In this document: positions 8,230-17,012 of the stretch, piece after piece
Layout of the letters: each line of letters starts with the position of its first letter
Position numbering within the stretch: position 1 is the stretch's first letter
Origin: an uncultured Bacteroidales bacterium
GTDB taxonomy: Bacteria; Bacteroidota; Bacteroidia; Bacteroidales; G3-4614
DNA length: 48,308 bases
Direction: 5' to 3'
Assembly (NCBI GenBank): GCA_949297125.1
Contig: CASFRS010000014.1
Location: 1-48,308, forward strand
Made by a program: the position numbers and the translations under genes
Notes under the pieces: model-generated
Told to the model about the DNA's origin: nothing
Databases searched by the model: none
What the model saw: only the letters and a program-made list of their open reading frames with translations

Positions 8230-11200
8230 ATGAGCAGCAATAAGGAAAAAGATAAGGGAGAAGACAGGAAAAAGAGGGAAGAATCGCGCGAACGGCAGTG
8301 GTACGGGGCGCAACCTACAATGAATTACCTTTACAGGCTCCATAACACACCCGGGAGAGGCTTCGCCGGGGGCATGGGGGCAAACGGGCCTTATACCGGT
8401 TACAGGGAATGGTATGACCCGCGTAGCGGCAAGAACCGGATTTCGGGGCCTGTTGCAGAAGAAGTGCGGCCTCGCTTGAGGTCTGCCGGCAACAAGTTGC
8501 GGAGTGTGCGCCGCGCCATGGTCGGGGCGGAAGCAGGAGGGGCGGCGTATGAATTCGGTTTGCCCGATATGCCGTACGGGGAGGCGTTGTACGGCAGGAT
8601 GCCCCGACCGTCGGAAAAGGTGTCCGAAACGCTCGGCCCGTATATAATGCGTCCTCCCGCGTACGGAGAGAGGCGGCGCGTATTCAATTCGCCCAGGCAG
8701 GAGGAGGGCGGGGCGTTCATGCCTTATCACGGTACATCGGTTGCGCCTCCCGATACGGTAACATCGTTCGCGGACGGAATGAAGCTCTTTGCCGGCCGCA
8801 TGTCGAACGATGCGAGGTATTTCCGGGGGAATGCGGTTTCAAAGTATTTCGATGAAGCGGGTTTCATCGACAATATAGGCGGTATAATGCTGAGAAGCGA
8901 GAAGCAGGGGAAAACGCTGTTCGACTTGTCCAGGGCCGATATGTTGAAGATGCGCAATGAAATATTGTCGGAAAAAAGGCGCCTGGGGCAGGTCGGAGCG
9001 CAGGACGCCGTGTTGCAGGGCAGGACGCCGGAGGAGTACGCCGCTTCGTTGGACGGGCAGATCGCCGTGCTCGGGAATCTGATAAAAGCCAAAGATACCT
9101 TTACCTCGCCCGGGAAGTACGAGGATTATGTGCGTTCGATATACCGGAGCGGCGGCAGGGGGATGGAAATAAGGCGGGAGGCAAATATCGCGCGGGAGCA
9201 GATGCCGGTTGCAAAAGGATGGGCAATGGCCGGCGACATAATGTCGTCGGTTGTGCAAAATGCCGTCCCGCTGGCTTTGCGGATGGTCAGCCCGTGGCTC
9301 GGTGCGGCCTCTTTGGTCGGAACTCTTTCTGCTACGGCCAACAGCAGCATGGCGGAAGCGGCCATGGAGCTCGATTCGTATGAAAAGGCAACGGGAAAGA
9401 AGATTGACGGAGCCAGGCGGAATGCCTACGTTTTCGGCGTGGGCGCTACCGACCTCCTGGTGGACGCCATGATGCAGAGGTTCTTTTTCAAGAATGCCTC
9501 CATGCATTCGGTAATGAACTTCAGGAACAGCATACTGAAGAATCTTGTAGCTACAAAAGGGGGTATGGAGGAAATGGAACTTCTGGTAAACAAACTGGCG
9601 CTCTCCAGGGGGAAACAGCTTGCCTTGGCCGGAAAGAACATACTCGCGGCATCGTCCATGCAGGCAACCTCGGAGGCTTCCCAGTCCGTAATGCGCGATA
9701 TGCTTACCACAATATACCGCAACCCCGAACATTTCCCGACCTTGACGAATATCATTGCAAATGCCGCCGCAAACGCCGGAATAGGTTTCTTTGCCGGCGG
9801 GGTAATGGACGTGCTGAGCCGCCGTCCGGCCCTGCTTTTCGGACAGGGGAGGAACAGTTCCGGCGGCAAACTGATTTTCTTGTCGGACGACAGGGGCAGA
9901 TTGTTACACTATCTGGGCACTGACAAAAAAACGGGGCTGCTTAAAGTTTCCGATATGTCGGGAAACCACAGGTGGATCGCCCCCGGGAGTGTAGTCAAGG
10001 CAAGGGAATTCGATTTTGCCGATTATTATGCAATGAAAAAGATACGGGAAAACCCCTTTGTGGATACTCCGCAGGAGTACTACGAGAACGGGAATCTCCC
10101 GTACGGGATAAAATACAGGGGGCTTGGGGCCCGCCCGGTATTTGAACTGCCGGCCTTCCGTGCCTTTAAAAAGTCTTCTGCCCGGCGGGGCGTTGCAGAG
10201 GCCGCCCCGCCGGATACCGGTGCCGAACGCCTGTTGCCCGGGGATGTTGACAGGATGATTACCGAATCGGAACTCCCCTCTCCGCCCGGTGCGGGACGGA
10301 TGAACACTGCATGGCTCGACCGGATATTCAGGCCTCGCAGGAAAGCCGGCGGCAATGCCGGACAGGACGGCCCGGCCGACGTGTCGGGGACGGACCTGTC
10401 GGATATCGATATCGAAAGTCTGTTGCCTGCGGATTTGGACAGGATGATTACCGAATCGGAACTCTCCTCTCCGTCCGGTGCGGGACTGGCTGACCCCGCC
10501 GAACTCGACCGGATATTCAGGACACGCGGGAAAGCCGGCAACGATGCCGGGCAGGACGGCCCGGCCGACGTGTCGGGGGCGGACCTGTCGGATATCGATA
10601 TCGAAAGCCTGTTGCCCGCGGATTTGGACAGGATGATTACCGAATCGGAACTCTCCTCTCCGTCCGGTGCGGGACTGGCTGACCCCGCCGAACTCGACCG
10701 GATATTCAGACCTCGCGGGAAAGTCGGCAACGATGCAGTACAGGAGCACCCTCCCGTCCTGCCTGACGACCGGGAAATGAACCTGGTGAACAGCAACAGG
10801 GTGTACCGCTTTAATGAAGACCTGGACGACATAATAGACCGGGGAGTGGAAGGGCAGATTTATTACGACGACCCTACCGAAACTTTTGTGGACCGCGAAT
10901 ACCTTGCCCCGATAAGGGAAGATGTTTCATACCCTTATGACAGACCCCTGGCACAGTTCCGCCCCGGGCGGCACGGCAGCCAGCGAAACGCTTACAAGGA
11001 TGCCCCGTTCCTCAGCGGCGATGAACTTACATGGCGGATGTTCAATCCTGAGGACGGCGATAAATGGTTGGAGAACAATCCGTTCTTCAAGGATACCGGG
11101 CCGGGGACAAAGCATAATTACGCGATAGAGACTCCGGTAAAGTCGCCGTACAGACCTTTCTTTTACAGGGATAATAATATCTCCGACAAGGAGTATGAGG

Positions 11201-12102
11201 AGATGTTGAAGGAATGGATGAACGGCCAGGGCTACTATCCGGGACTTCCCGGTTATATGAGGCCCGAAGGCGACATCCCCTATTATGGCGGACTGGATGA
11301 TGATTATGATTTCAGGCTGAAAGACCTGTACCTGGCGCTGGAAGACCCGGAAGGAGTCTGGAACAGGGCCGTAAAACCGATTGGAATGCTGAAGGTGAAC
11401 GGCGAAAGGCGCAAGCCTTTATACCGTACGGAAATGGGGCTTGTGCAAAATATCCCCGATATAATATCGCCATATGAGGATATGCTCCTTCAGGCCAAGG
11501 AGATGGCCAGCAGGCTGCGTCTGAGAACGCGCCTGTACAAGACGCTCGGGGATGTCCCCGAGAAACTCAGGAACAAGTTGGGCATCGACGACACCACGGC
11601 ATCGTTCTATAACCCTAACAACAAGGAGATTGGGATTATAATGGAGAAAAGCGGTCTCTGGGACATCAGGTCGGCCTTGCTCAAGTTCGGTGTAATAGAG
11701 CGCGGGCTTAAAGGCGTTTTCGGCAGGCAGACCGATAAACTCCTGAGGGAGATATACAGGAGAATACCCCCTGAATACAAACGCTATTACTATGAAGAAT
11801 ACCGTTCGCTGGAAGAGGGCGCGGCCGCCTATCTGGTGGATGTGGCGACGAACCCCAACCTGGACAGTACGGCGTGGGACGAGTTTTCGTCCATGGCGCG
11901 GTTGTATCTGTTGGACAAATACGGCATGGGGGAAATAACCGATATGGATTTGCGCTATATCTTGTGGCAGGCTGTCAACAGGATACGTGAAGACGACTCG
12001 ATAGTGGAAATGCAGAGGAAGAACAAACGGATGAACCGCCGTCTGGGGAAGAAGGGAGATGATTCGCACACCCCGCAGGACGGAGGGAAAAAGACCCGGT
12101 AA
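8230..12102 (+). CDS. giant phage polyvalent/internal-virion-like protein with 63-residue repeats
   Basis: A 1290-residue protein. Residues 1-170 are Arg/Gly/Pro-rich and poorly structured. Residues about 190-330 are charged helices. Residues about 335-530 form an alternating hydrophobic/amphipathic region (AVPLALRMVSPWLGAASLVG; NIIANAAANAGIGFFAGGV) typical of T7 gp16-like or polyvalent phage proteins that form a channel for DNA entry. Residues about 660-840 carry three acidic repeats. The C-terminal part (about 1100-1240) resembles the zincin region of polyvalent proteins, with FYNPNNKEIGI and later EEGAAAYLVD, but the HExxH helix expected between them is not present. It ends in a Lys/Arg-rich tail. 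It is the last gene before a strong terminator. A tape-measure or giant adhesin role is a less likely alternative. Confidence 0.75.
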   Translation: MSSNKEKDKGEDRKKREESRERQWYGAQPTMNYLYRLHNTPGRGFAGGMGANGPYTGYREWYDPRSGKNRISGPVAEEVRPRLRSAGNKLRSVRRAMVGAEAGGAAYEFGLPDMPYGEALYGRMPRPSEKVSETLGPYIMRPPAYGERRRVFNSPRQEEGGAFMPYHGTSVAPPDTVTSFADGMKLFAGRMSNDARYFRGNAVSKYFDEAGFIDNIGGIMLRSEKQGKTLFDLSRADMLKMRNEILSEKRRLGQVGAQDAVLQGRTPEEYAASLDGQIAVLGNLIKAKDTFTSPGKYEDYVRSIYRSGGRGMEIRREANIAREQMPVAKGWAMAGDIMSSVVQNAVPLALRMVSPWLGAASLVGTLSATANSSMAEAAMELDSYEKATGKKIDGARRNAYVFGVGATDLLVDAMMQRFFFKNASMHSVMNFRNSILKNLVATKGGMEEMELLVNKLALSRGKQLALAGKNILAASSMQATSEASQSVMRDMLTTIYRNPEHFPTLTNIIANAAANAGIGFFAGGVMDVLSRRPALLFGQGRNSSGGKLIFLSDDRGRLLHYLGTDKKTGLLKVSDMSGNHRWIAPGSVVKAREFDFADYYAMKKIRENPFVDTPQEYYENGNLPYGIKYRGLGARPVFELPAFRAFKKSSARRGVAEAAPPDTGAERLLPGDVDRMITESELPSPPGAGRMNTAWLDRIFRPRRKAGGNAGQDGPADVSGTDLSDIDIESLLPADLDRMITESELSSPSGAGLADPAELDRIFRTRGKAGNDAGQDGPADVSGADLSDIDIESLLPADLDRMITESELSSPSGAGLADPAELDRIFRPRGKVGNDAVQEHPPVLPDDREMNLVNSNRVYRFNEDLDDIIDRGVEGQIYYDDPTETFVDREYLAPIREDVSYPYDRPLAQFRPGRHGSQRNAYKDAPFLSGDELTWRMFNPEDGDKWLENNPFFKDTGPGTKHNYAIETPVKSPYRPFFYRDNNISDKEYEEMLKEWMNGQGYYPGLPGYMRPEGDIPYYGGLDDDYDFRLKDLYLALEDPEGVWNRAVKPIGMLKVNGERRKPLYRTEMGLVQNIPDIISPYEDMLLQAKEMASRLRLRTRLYKTLGDVPEKLRNKLGIDDTTASFYNPNNKEIGIIMEKSGLWDIRSALLKFGVIERGLKGVFGRQTDKLLREIYRRIPPEYKRYYYEEYRSLEEGAAAYLVDVATNPNLDSTAWDEFSSMARLYLLDKYGMGEITDMDLRYILWQAVNRIREDDSIVEMQRKNKRMNRRLGKKGDDSHTPQDGGKKTR
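10225..10745 (+). repeat. 189-bp in-frame tandem repeat (about 2.8 copies)
   Basis: The sequence AGGATGATTACCGAATCGGA recurs at 10252, 10441 and 10630, an exact 189-base (63-codon) period. Units run about 10225-10413, 10414-10602 and 10603-10745 (the last truncated). Copies two and three are nearly identical in DNA, while copy one has diverged, which fits recent expansion. Each unit encodes an acidic motif (SLLPADLDRMITESELSSP), a linker and ELDRIFRPRGK. Confidence 0.95.
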
Positions 12103-12188
12103 GAACCGCTTTCCCTCCCCCGGCCCGTTGCGGGGCAAGAAGCCGTACCGCACGGGGGAGGGGGAATGCGGAAGCGGACATGTATGCT

Positions 12189-12236
12189 GCCCGGGAGGAA
12201 GGGGTTTATACAAAACCTTCCTCCCGGGCTCTTTTC
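12189..12236 (+). terminator. terminator after the phage-like cassette
   Basis: A perfect 14-bp stem (GCCCGGGAGGAAGG / CCTTCCTCCCGGGC), a 13-base loop and then TCTTTTCT. It closes the three-gene phage-like cassette and marks it as a separate transcription unit. Confidence 0.9.
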
Positions 12237-12351
12237 TGCCAGCGTGCCGTTTTGCGTTTTGCCGCACATGCCGGAACCGGGAACGGGGATGCGGCGCAAA
12301 TATCTTTCCCCCCGTAAAATATAATTGGCCCATATATCTGTTTACGGCGGT

Positions 12352-12381
12352 TTTGCATAATTGGAAAAATACCTACATTTG
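12352..12381 (+). promoter_or_regulatory. Bacteroidetes-type promoter for rhaM-mscS
   Basis: TTTG at 12352-12355, an 18-base spacer and TACATTTG at 12374-12381 match TTTG-N19-TAnnTTTG. The first rhaM ATG is 37 bases downstream of the -7 box. Confidence 0.75.
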
Positions 12382-12418
12382 CAGACGGAAACGCCTTATT
12401 GTAAATACGCATAACGGA

Positions 12419-12811
12419 ATGTATATGGATAGTTTGAAGAGCGGGTACGCCGTACCGGCAAGGGAGTCCGCCACGAAACGCTATTGTCAGGTGCTTGAAC
12501 TGGTGGACGATCCTGAAAAGATAGCCCGGTACCGCAAATGGCACGAAACTGAAAATATCTGGAAGGAGATTCCCGAAGGGTTGCGCAGGATAGGTGTCGT
12601 GGATATGGAGATATACATTTCGGGCAACATGTTGTTCATGATAGTGGAAACCGTTGCCGATTTTGACTGGGACGAGGCTTTTTCCCTCCTTGCGACGCTG
12701 CCCCGCCAGGCAGAGTGGGAAGATATGGTGGGCGTTTTCCAGAAAAGCGCGCCCGGCGCCCGTTCGGACGAGAAATGGCGCTTAATGGAGAGAATGTTCA
12801 AGTTGCCTTAA
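12419..12811 (+). CDS. rhaM: L-rhamnose mutarotase-family protein
   Basis: A 130-residue alpha+beta barrel protein of the RhaM/DUF718 family, which interconverts alpha and beta anomers of L-rhamnose or related sugars. It has the family core CQVLELVDDPEKIARYRKWH with the Tyr-x3-His pair (Y38, H42) that corresponds to the catalytic residues of E. coli RhaM, then IPEGLRRIGVVDMEIYISGN and LPRQAEWEDMVGVFQ. Start ATG 12419 or 12425; the promoter is just upstream. No rhamnose kinase, isomerase or aldolase is nearby. The MscS gene follows after 18 bases, so the two are likely co-transcribed, although a functional link is not obvious. Confidence 0.85.
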   Translation: MYMDSLKSGYAVPARESATKRYCQVLELVDDPEKIARYRKWHETENIWKEIPEGLRRIGVVDMEIYISGNMLFMIVETVADFDWDEAFSLLATLPRQAEWEDMVGVFQKSAPGARSDEKWRLMERMFKLP

Positions 12812-12829
12812 AAACACTTCGACGCAGAG

Positions 12830-14086
12830 ATGGAAGAGAAAAACGTATTTACGGGATTTATTTATTCTTTGGTGGAGGATATGGGGTTCTCGCCCGAAAC
12901 GGGCGATACGGTAACCCGCATAGTTACGGCTGTTTTCATTGTCATGCTGGCGATAGGGGCCGATTACCTCTGCAAATGGATCATAAACGGCCCGCTGAAG
13001 AGAATTGCGCAAAAAACGCACAACAAGTTCGACGATTACCTCTTTGAACGCAAGTTGCCGGGCAGGATAGCCAACATAGTCCCCGCTTTCGTGGTGTATG
13101 CAATGCTGCCCATGGTATTCCCGCACGATATGTTCCTGTTCGGTCTCATCGAGAAACTGAGCCTTGTATATATTGTCGCAACCATAATGAGGGCGTTGGG
13201 AGGTTTTGTAACCGCACTTTCGGATATGGCCCAGAACAGCCCGCGCATAAAGAACCGCCCGTTGAAAGGGTTGTTCCAGACGGTGCAGGTTATAATAATA
13301 TTCATAGGCATCATAATAATAATCGCCATCCTTGTGGACAAGTCGCCGGCAACGCTGATTGCCGGACTGGGAGCTTCGGCGGCGATCCTGTCGCTGGTGT
13401 TCAAGGATTCCCTGGTGGGCCTTATATCCGGGATACAGCTTTCGTGGAACGACATGCTCCGTCCGGGCGACTGGATAACCATGCCGTCGAAAAATATCGA
13501 CGGCGTCGTGTTTGAGGTTTCTCTCAACACCGTGAAGATAAGGAACTTCGACAATACCATACTGACAGTGCCCCCCATGGTGCTGATGACCGATTCGTTC
13601 CAGAACTGGCGCGGGATGTCGGAATCGCCGGGGAGACGCATAATGCGGTCGGTAAATATCGACATGTACAGTGTGGGGTTTGCCGGTGCTGCACTGATAG
13701 CGCGCGTGTCGGAAAAATATCCGGCCGTTGCGGAGTATATGGCAAACCGCAGCGAGGAGGAAAAAAGCCGCGGCGACTTTACCAACTTGAAACTTTTCCG
13801 CGTATATATGGAGCAGTACCTGCGCAACCTGCCGGGAGTGGCGCAAAGCCAGACCATTATGGTGCGCTATCTCGCCGCCACAACCGAAGGCCTCCCCATG
13901 CAGCTCTACTTTTTCAGCAGCAACAAGGTGTGGGAATATTACGAGGCTTTTGCCGCCGATGTGATAGACCATCTGCTGGCTGTAATACCGCAGTTCGATT
14001 TGCGTATATACCAGCGCGCATCGGGCGTGGATATGCGCAATATGGGGCACGAAGACCCTAAGAACCAAACCGACAGTACCGACTGA
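12830..14086 (+). CDS. MscS-family mechanosensitive channel (YbdG/MscM-like)
   Basis: A 418-residue inner-membrane channel that would release solutes on hypo-osmotic shock. Four or five hydrophobic helices fill about residues 20-195. The last has the Gly/Ala-rich pore pattern (LIAGLGASAAILSLVFKDSL) directly followed by the conserved MscS beta-domain entry (GLISGIQLSWNDMLRPGDWI). The C-terminal part has TVKIRNFDNTILTVPPMVL and the RRIMRSVNI strand, as in YbdG/MscM-like members. The stop is two bases before the GTG start of the next gene, so translation may be coupled. Pairing with cdaA far upstream is only thematic (osmotic control), not an operon. Confidence 0.9.
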   Translation: MEEKNVFTGFIYSLVEDMGFSPETGDTVTRIVTAVFIVMLAIGADYLCKWIINGPLKRIAQKTHNKFDDYLFERKLPGRIANIVPAFVVYAMLPMVFPHDMFLFGLIEKLSLVYIVATIMRALGGFVTALSDMAQNSPRIKNRPLKGLFQTVQVIIIFIGIIIIIAILVDKSPATLIAGLGASAAILSLVFKDSLVGLISGIQLSWNDMLRPGDWITMPSKNIDGVVFEVSLNTVKIRNFDNTILTVPPMVLMTDSFQNWRGMSESPGRRIMRSVNIDMYSVGFAGAALIARVSEKYPAVAEYMANRSEEEKSRGDFTNLKLFRVYMEQYLRNLPGVAQSQTIMVRYLAATTEGLPMQLYFFSSNKVWEYYEAFAADVIDHLLAVIPQFDLRIYQRASGVDMRNMGHEDPKNQTDSTD

Positions 14087-14088
14087 TT

Positions 14089-15357
14089 GTGAAAAAAACG
14101 GACCAAATACAGACTGCAATATCCCGGATGCTGGTTTTGCTTGCACTGCTTTTCCTGCCGTGCACGGCTGCCGGTACGGCTTCGGCCATGCGTGCCGGGG
14201 CGGACAATGATTCGATAAGGGTTTCGCTGCTTACCTGCTCTCCCGGCAGCCGCATATACGAACTTTACGGGCATACGGGAATAAGGGTGAACATACCGGC
14301 ACGCAACTTCGACGTAGTATACCATTACGGCGTGTTCTCGTTCAGGACGCCGCATTTTACCTGCCGTTTCGTAAAAGGCGAGACGGATTATTCCATAGGC
14401 ATAATGACGTATATCGACTTCGTGTCGATGTACGCCGAACGCGGCAGCGGCGTAACAGAACTGCCGTTGAACCTGACGCACGGGGAGAAGCGGAATCTGT
14501 TCAGGGCGCTGAACATAAACGCGTTGCCTTCAAATGCTGTGTACCGTTACTCTTTCCTGTATGACAACTGTGCCACGCGCCCGCGCGATATGATTTCACG
14601 AAACGTCGACGGTATCCTTGTCTATTCGCCGCAGGCCGTATTCCCTACGTTCAGGGAAATGATACACGCCTCTACCGCATCATATCCGTGGATGACGTTC
14701 GGGATAGACCTGGTTTTGGGCGGAGAGGTAGACTGCCGCGTGGATTTCGTGGCGACGCCGTTCTTGCCTGCCGTAACTGAAACCCTTCTGGCGGGTTCTG
14801 CGATAGAAGGCCCTGACGGGTCGTTGCGACCCCTTGCAACGGGCGAACCGGTTGCCGTAGTGGAACCTTCGCCCGGAGTGTCGGGTGGTGGCCGGTTTGC
14901 TGCCCTGTTTACACCGTGGAGCGTGAATGTGCTGCTCTTTATACTTGTGTTGTCTATTACCGTCGGGGAACTGCGCAGGGGGAAACATTGCAGGGTTCTC
15001 GATACGCTGCTGTATGCGGTATTCGGAACTCTCGGCCTGCTGATATATTTCCTGCTGCTGTTCTCAGAGCATCCGGCGGTATCGTCGAACTACAACGCCC
15101 TTTGGCTGCACCCTTTCTGGTATGTGATAGCTGTGGCCGTATGGTTTAAAAAGGCCGGCAGGTTTCTCTATTTTTATCATTTTATTAATTTTGCGCTCGT
15201 TTTGGGATTGGTTGCGGGGCTTGCATATATCCCGCAAAAGATCAATGCCGCCTGTCTGCCCCTTATGGCAATCCTGCTTGTACGCTCTTTTGCTTATGTG
15301 GCGGTAGAAAAAGGGGCTTTCCGAAGAAAAACTCCCGATACAGTAACTGATGAATAG
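14089..15357 (+). CDS. DUF4105 exported/membrane protein
   Basis: A 422-residue protein with a signal peptide (about residues 1-33), then a DUF4105 domain (about 38-180; SLLTCSPGSRIYELYGHTGIRV, YHYGVFSF, LYDNCATRPRD) and four or five C-terminal transmembrane helices (about 275-410). The conserved His of YGHT and Cys of DNCATRP are kept; this domain is NlpC/P60-like in outline, so a hydrolase role in the envelope is possible but unproven. The start is a GTG at 14089, two bases after the mscS stop; an internal ATG 13 codons later is an alternative. It overlaps the next gene by eight bases, which supports a four-gene operon from rhaM. Confidence 0.85.
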   Translation: MKKTDQIQTAISRMLVLLALLFLPCTAAGTASAMRAGADNDSIRVSLLTCSPGSRIYELYGHTGIRVNIPARNFDVVYHYGVFSFRTPHFTCRFVKGETDYSIGIMTYIDFVSMYAERGSGVTELPLNLTHGEKRNLFRALNINALPSNAVYRYSFLYDNCATRPRDMISRNVDGILVYSPQAVFPTFREMIHASTASYPWMTFGIDLVLGGEVDCRVDFVATPFLPAVTETLLAGSAIEGPDGSLRPLATGEPVAVVEPSPGVSGGGRFAALFTPWSVNVLLFILVLSITVGELRRGKHCRVLDTLLYAVFGTLGLLIYFLLLFSEHPAVSSNYNALWLHPFWYVIAVAVWFKKAGRFLYFYHFINFALVLGLVAGLAYIPQKINAACLPLMAILLVRSFAYVAVEKGAFRRKTPDTVTDE

Positions 15358-16924
15358 GCTTTTCGCTCCCATAGTATTCGTTCTCGCTGCATTGCCGGTA
15401 AAGGCGCAGACCGCGCCCGACGATGCGCCGCGCCTTGTCGTGGGGATAACCGTCGACCAGTTGAGGTCCGATTATCTTGAACGGATGAGCCACCTGTTCG
15501 GCGACAAGGGGTTCAACCGCCTGACTGCCGGGGGAACCGTATATGAACAGGTCTCTTTCGGGTATGCGCGGGCAGACCGTTCATCGTCGACCGCCACGAT
15601 ATATACCGGGGCGTACCCGTCGTGGCACGGTATAATTTCAAACGAACGCTTTATCAGGGAAGAGCGTGTTGTAAGGCCGGTCTTGTATGATTCCGAGCAA
15701 CTCGGGAACTTTACCGAGTCTGCCCTTTCGCCCGATGCCCTTGCTGTTTCGACTGTCCCCGACGAACTTAAATCGGCGACATTGGGCAAGTCCCGCGTCT
15801 ATTCCGTAGCTCCCGAGGCCGATATGGCAATCATCGCAGCAGGGCATGCGGCAAACGCCGCCTTCTGGCTGGACGATGCCACGGGGAAGTGGGCAACCAC
15901 TACGTACTACCGCGATATACCGCATTATATAAACGAACTCAATATAAGGGACGGGGTAGACATGCGTATCGACACCATGGTGTGGAAGCCGTTGTACGGT
16001 GCGGACAAATATACCGGCATACCGTATGATACCCCGGAATTCCTTTTCGGCTACCGCTTTGCGGGTGCAGACAAATATTCCAACTTCAAGCATTCCCCGC
16101 TTGTGAATGCCGAGGTTACCCGTGTAGCCCGGAAATTTATAGAAAACGGCCTGCTCGGCAGAGGCGAGGTGCCCGACTATCTGTGCGTAGGGTACTATGG
16201 CGGCAATTACATGGGGCACTCCGTACAGGATTACGGGGCCGAGTTGCAGGATGCATATATCAGGCTCGACGGCGAGATAGCCTCCTTGCTTGATTGTATA
16301 GATAAAAACGTGGGACTGCAGAATGCCCTGATATATGTGGTTTCGACAGGGTATACCGATGCGGAGGGGCGTCCGCACGGGCTGTACGGCATTCCCACTG
16401 GGGAGTTCTACCCGCGCAAGGCTGCGGCTTTGCTGAACTATTACCTTATGGCCCTTTACTCGCACGAGCAGTGGGTGTTGGGTTATAATGCCGGCGAAAT
16501 ATATCTGGACAAGGCCCTGGTAGAGAAACAGGGACACGACTTTGACGAGTTTGTGGTAAAAAGCGCGGAATTCCTTTCGCAAATGGAAGGGGTGCAGGAT
16601 GTTATGACGGCGCGTCAGATAATGCACGGCGATTTGAGCTGGGTTGCACCCGTGCGCCGCAAGTACAACCGCAAGTTGTCGGGCGATCTTGTCCTTACCA
16701 TCCAGCCGGGATGGGAGATTAACTACGAAGACGATACGACTCCCAATAAGTACGTACATTACAATGCCGTACCGGCAACGTTGATATTTTTTGGAAAAAA
16801 CATAACGCCGCAGCATATAATGCGCCAGGTGAACGCTACGCAGATAGCCCCGACGCTTTCGGGTGCGTTGCGTATCAGGGCCCCGAGCGCGTCAGCATCG
16901 CTGGCATTGCCCGAGATAAAATAA
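15350..16924 (+). CDS. PafA-like alkaline phosphatase homologue with a degenerate active site
   Basis: A 524-residue periplasmic protein: signal peptide (1-20), then an alkaline-phosphatase-superfamily fold. The overall pattern follows PafA of Flavobacteria, a Ca-independent Zn phosphatase: VGITVDQLRSDYL (D36), IYTGAYPSWHGIISN, AGHAANAAFW, YMGHS.., RLDGEI. By eye-alignment to PafA only D36, the His of YMGH and the Asn of IISN are kept. The nucleophile Thr region reads DRSSSTAT, the K/R pair is replaced (APEADM), the Asp before YMGH is Asn (GGNYMGH), ADHG is STGYTD, and the late His is gone (YNAVP). This suggests a non-catalytic relative. It overlaps the DUF4105 gene by eight bases. Confidence 0.85.
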   Translation: MNRLFAPIVFVLAALPVKAQTAPDDAPRLVVGITVDQLRSDYLERMSHLFGDKGFNRLTAGGTVYEQVSFGYARADRSSSTATIYTGAYPSWHGIISNERFIREERVVRPVLYDSEQLGNFTESALSPDALAVSTVPDELKSATLGKSRVYSVAPEADMAIIAAGHAANAAFWLDDATGKWATTTYYRDIPHYINELNIRDGVDMRIDTMVWKPLYGADKYTGIPYDTPEFLFGYRFAGADKYSNFKHSPLVNAEVTRVARKFIENGLLGRGEVPDYLCVGYYGGNYMGHSVQDYGAELQDAYIRLDGEIASLLDCIDKNVGLQNALIYVVSTGYTDAEGRPHGLYGIPTGEFYPRKAAALLNYYLMALYSHEQWVLGYNAGEIYLDKALVEKQGHDFDEFVVKSAEFLSQMEGVQDVMTARQIMHGDLSWVAPVRRKYNRKLSGDLVLTIQPGWEINYEDDTTPNKYVHYNAVPATLIFFGKNITPQHIMRQVNATQIAPTLSGALRIRAPSASASLALPEIK

Positions 16925-17012
16925 CAGAGAACAATAAAAACCGGAACAAGGATGTACCGGACCGGTGCAGGGCACGGGGGACGGTACGGAACAATAAACT
17001 TAACTAAGGATT

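Larger units (their letters stand above)
12103..12418 (+). other. 316-base intergenic region: terminator plus promoter, no gene
   Basis: Between the giant phage-like gene and rhaM. It holds a GC-rich low-complexity stretch (12110-12180), a strong rho-independent terminator (12189-12236) and a consensus promoter (12352-12381). An open frame spans the region in the rhaM frame, but its translation has no family resemblance and crosses both signals, so no coding is called. Confidence 0.8.

Noticed and set aside
10225..10745. Possible CRISPR array
   Set aside because: The 189-base period is in-frame coding sequence with no short repeats separated by unique spacers.
6399..12236. Complete prophage
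   Set aside because: No integrase, terminase, portal, capsid or attachment-site repeat was found; only three virion-like genes and one small gene are seen.
12059..12418. Upstream extension of the rhaM frame into the phage-like gene and terminator
   Set aside because: It crosses a strong terminator and the rhaM promoter; the translation has no RhaM resemblance.
12782..14146. Long minus-strand open frame opposite mscS
   Set aside because: Shadow of mscS produced by codon bias; the translation is His/Arg-rich without family features.
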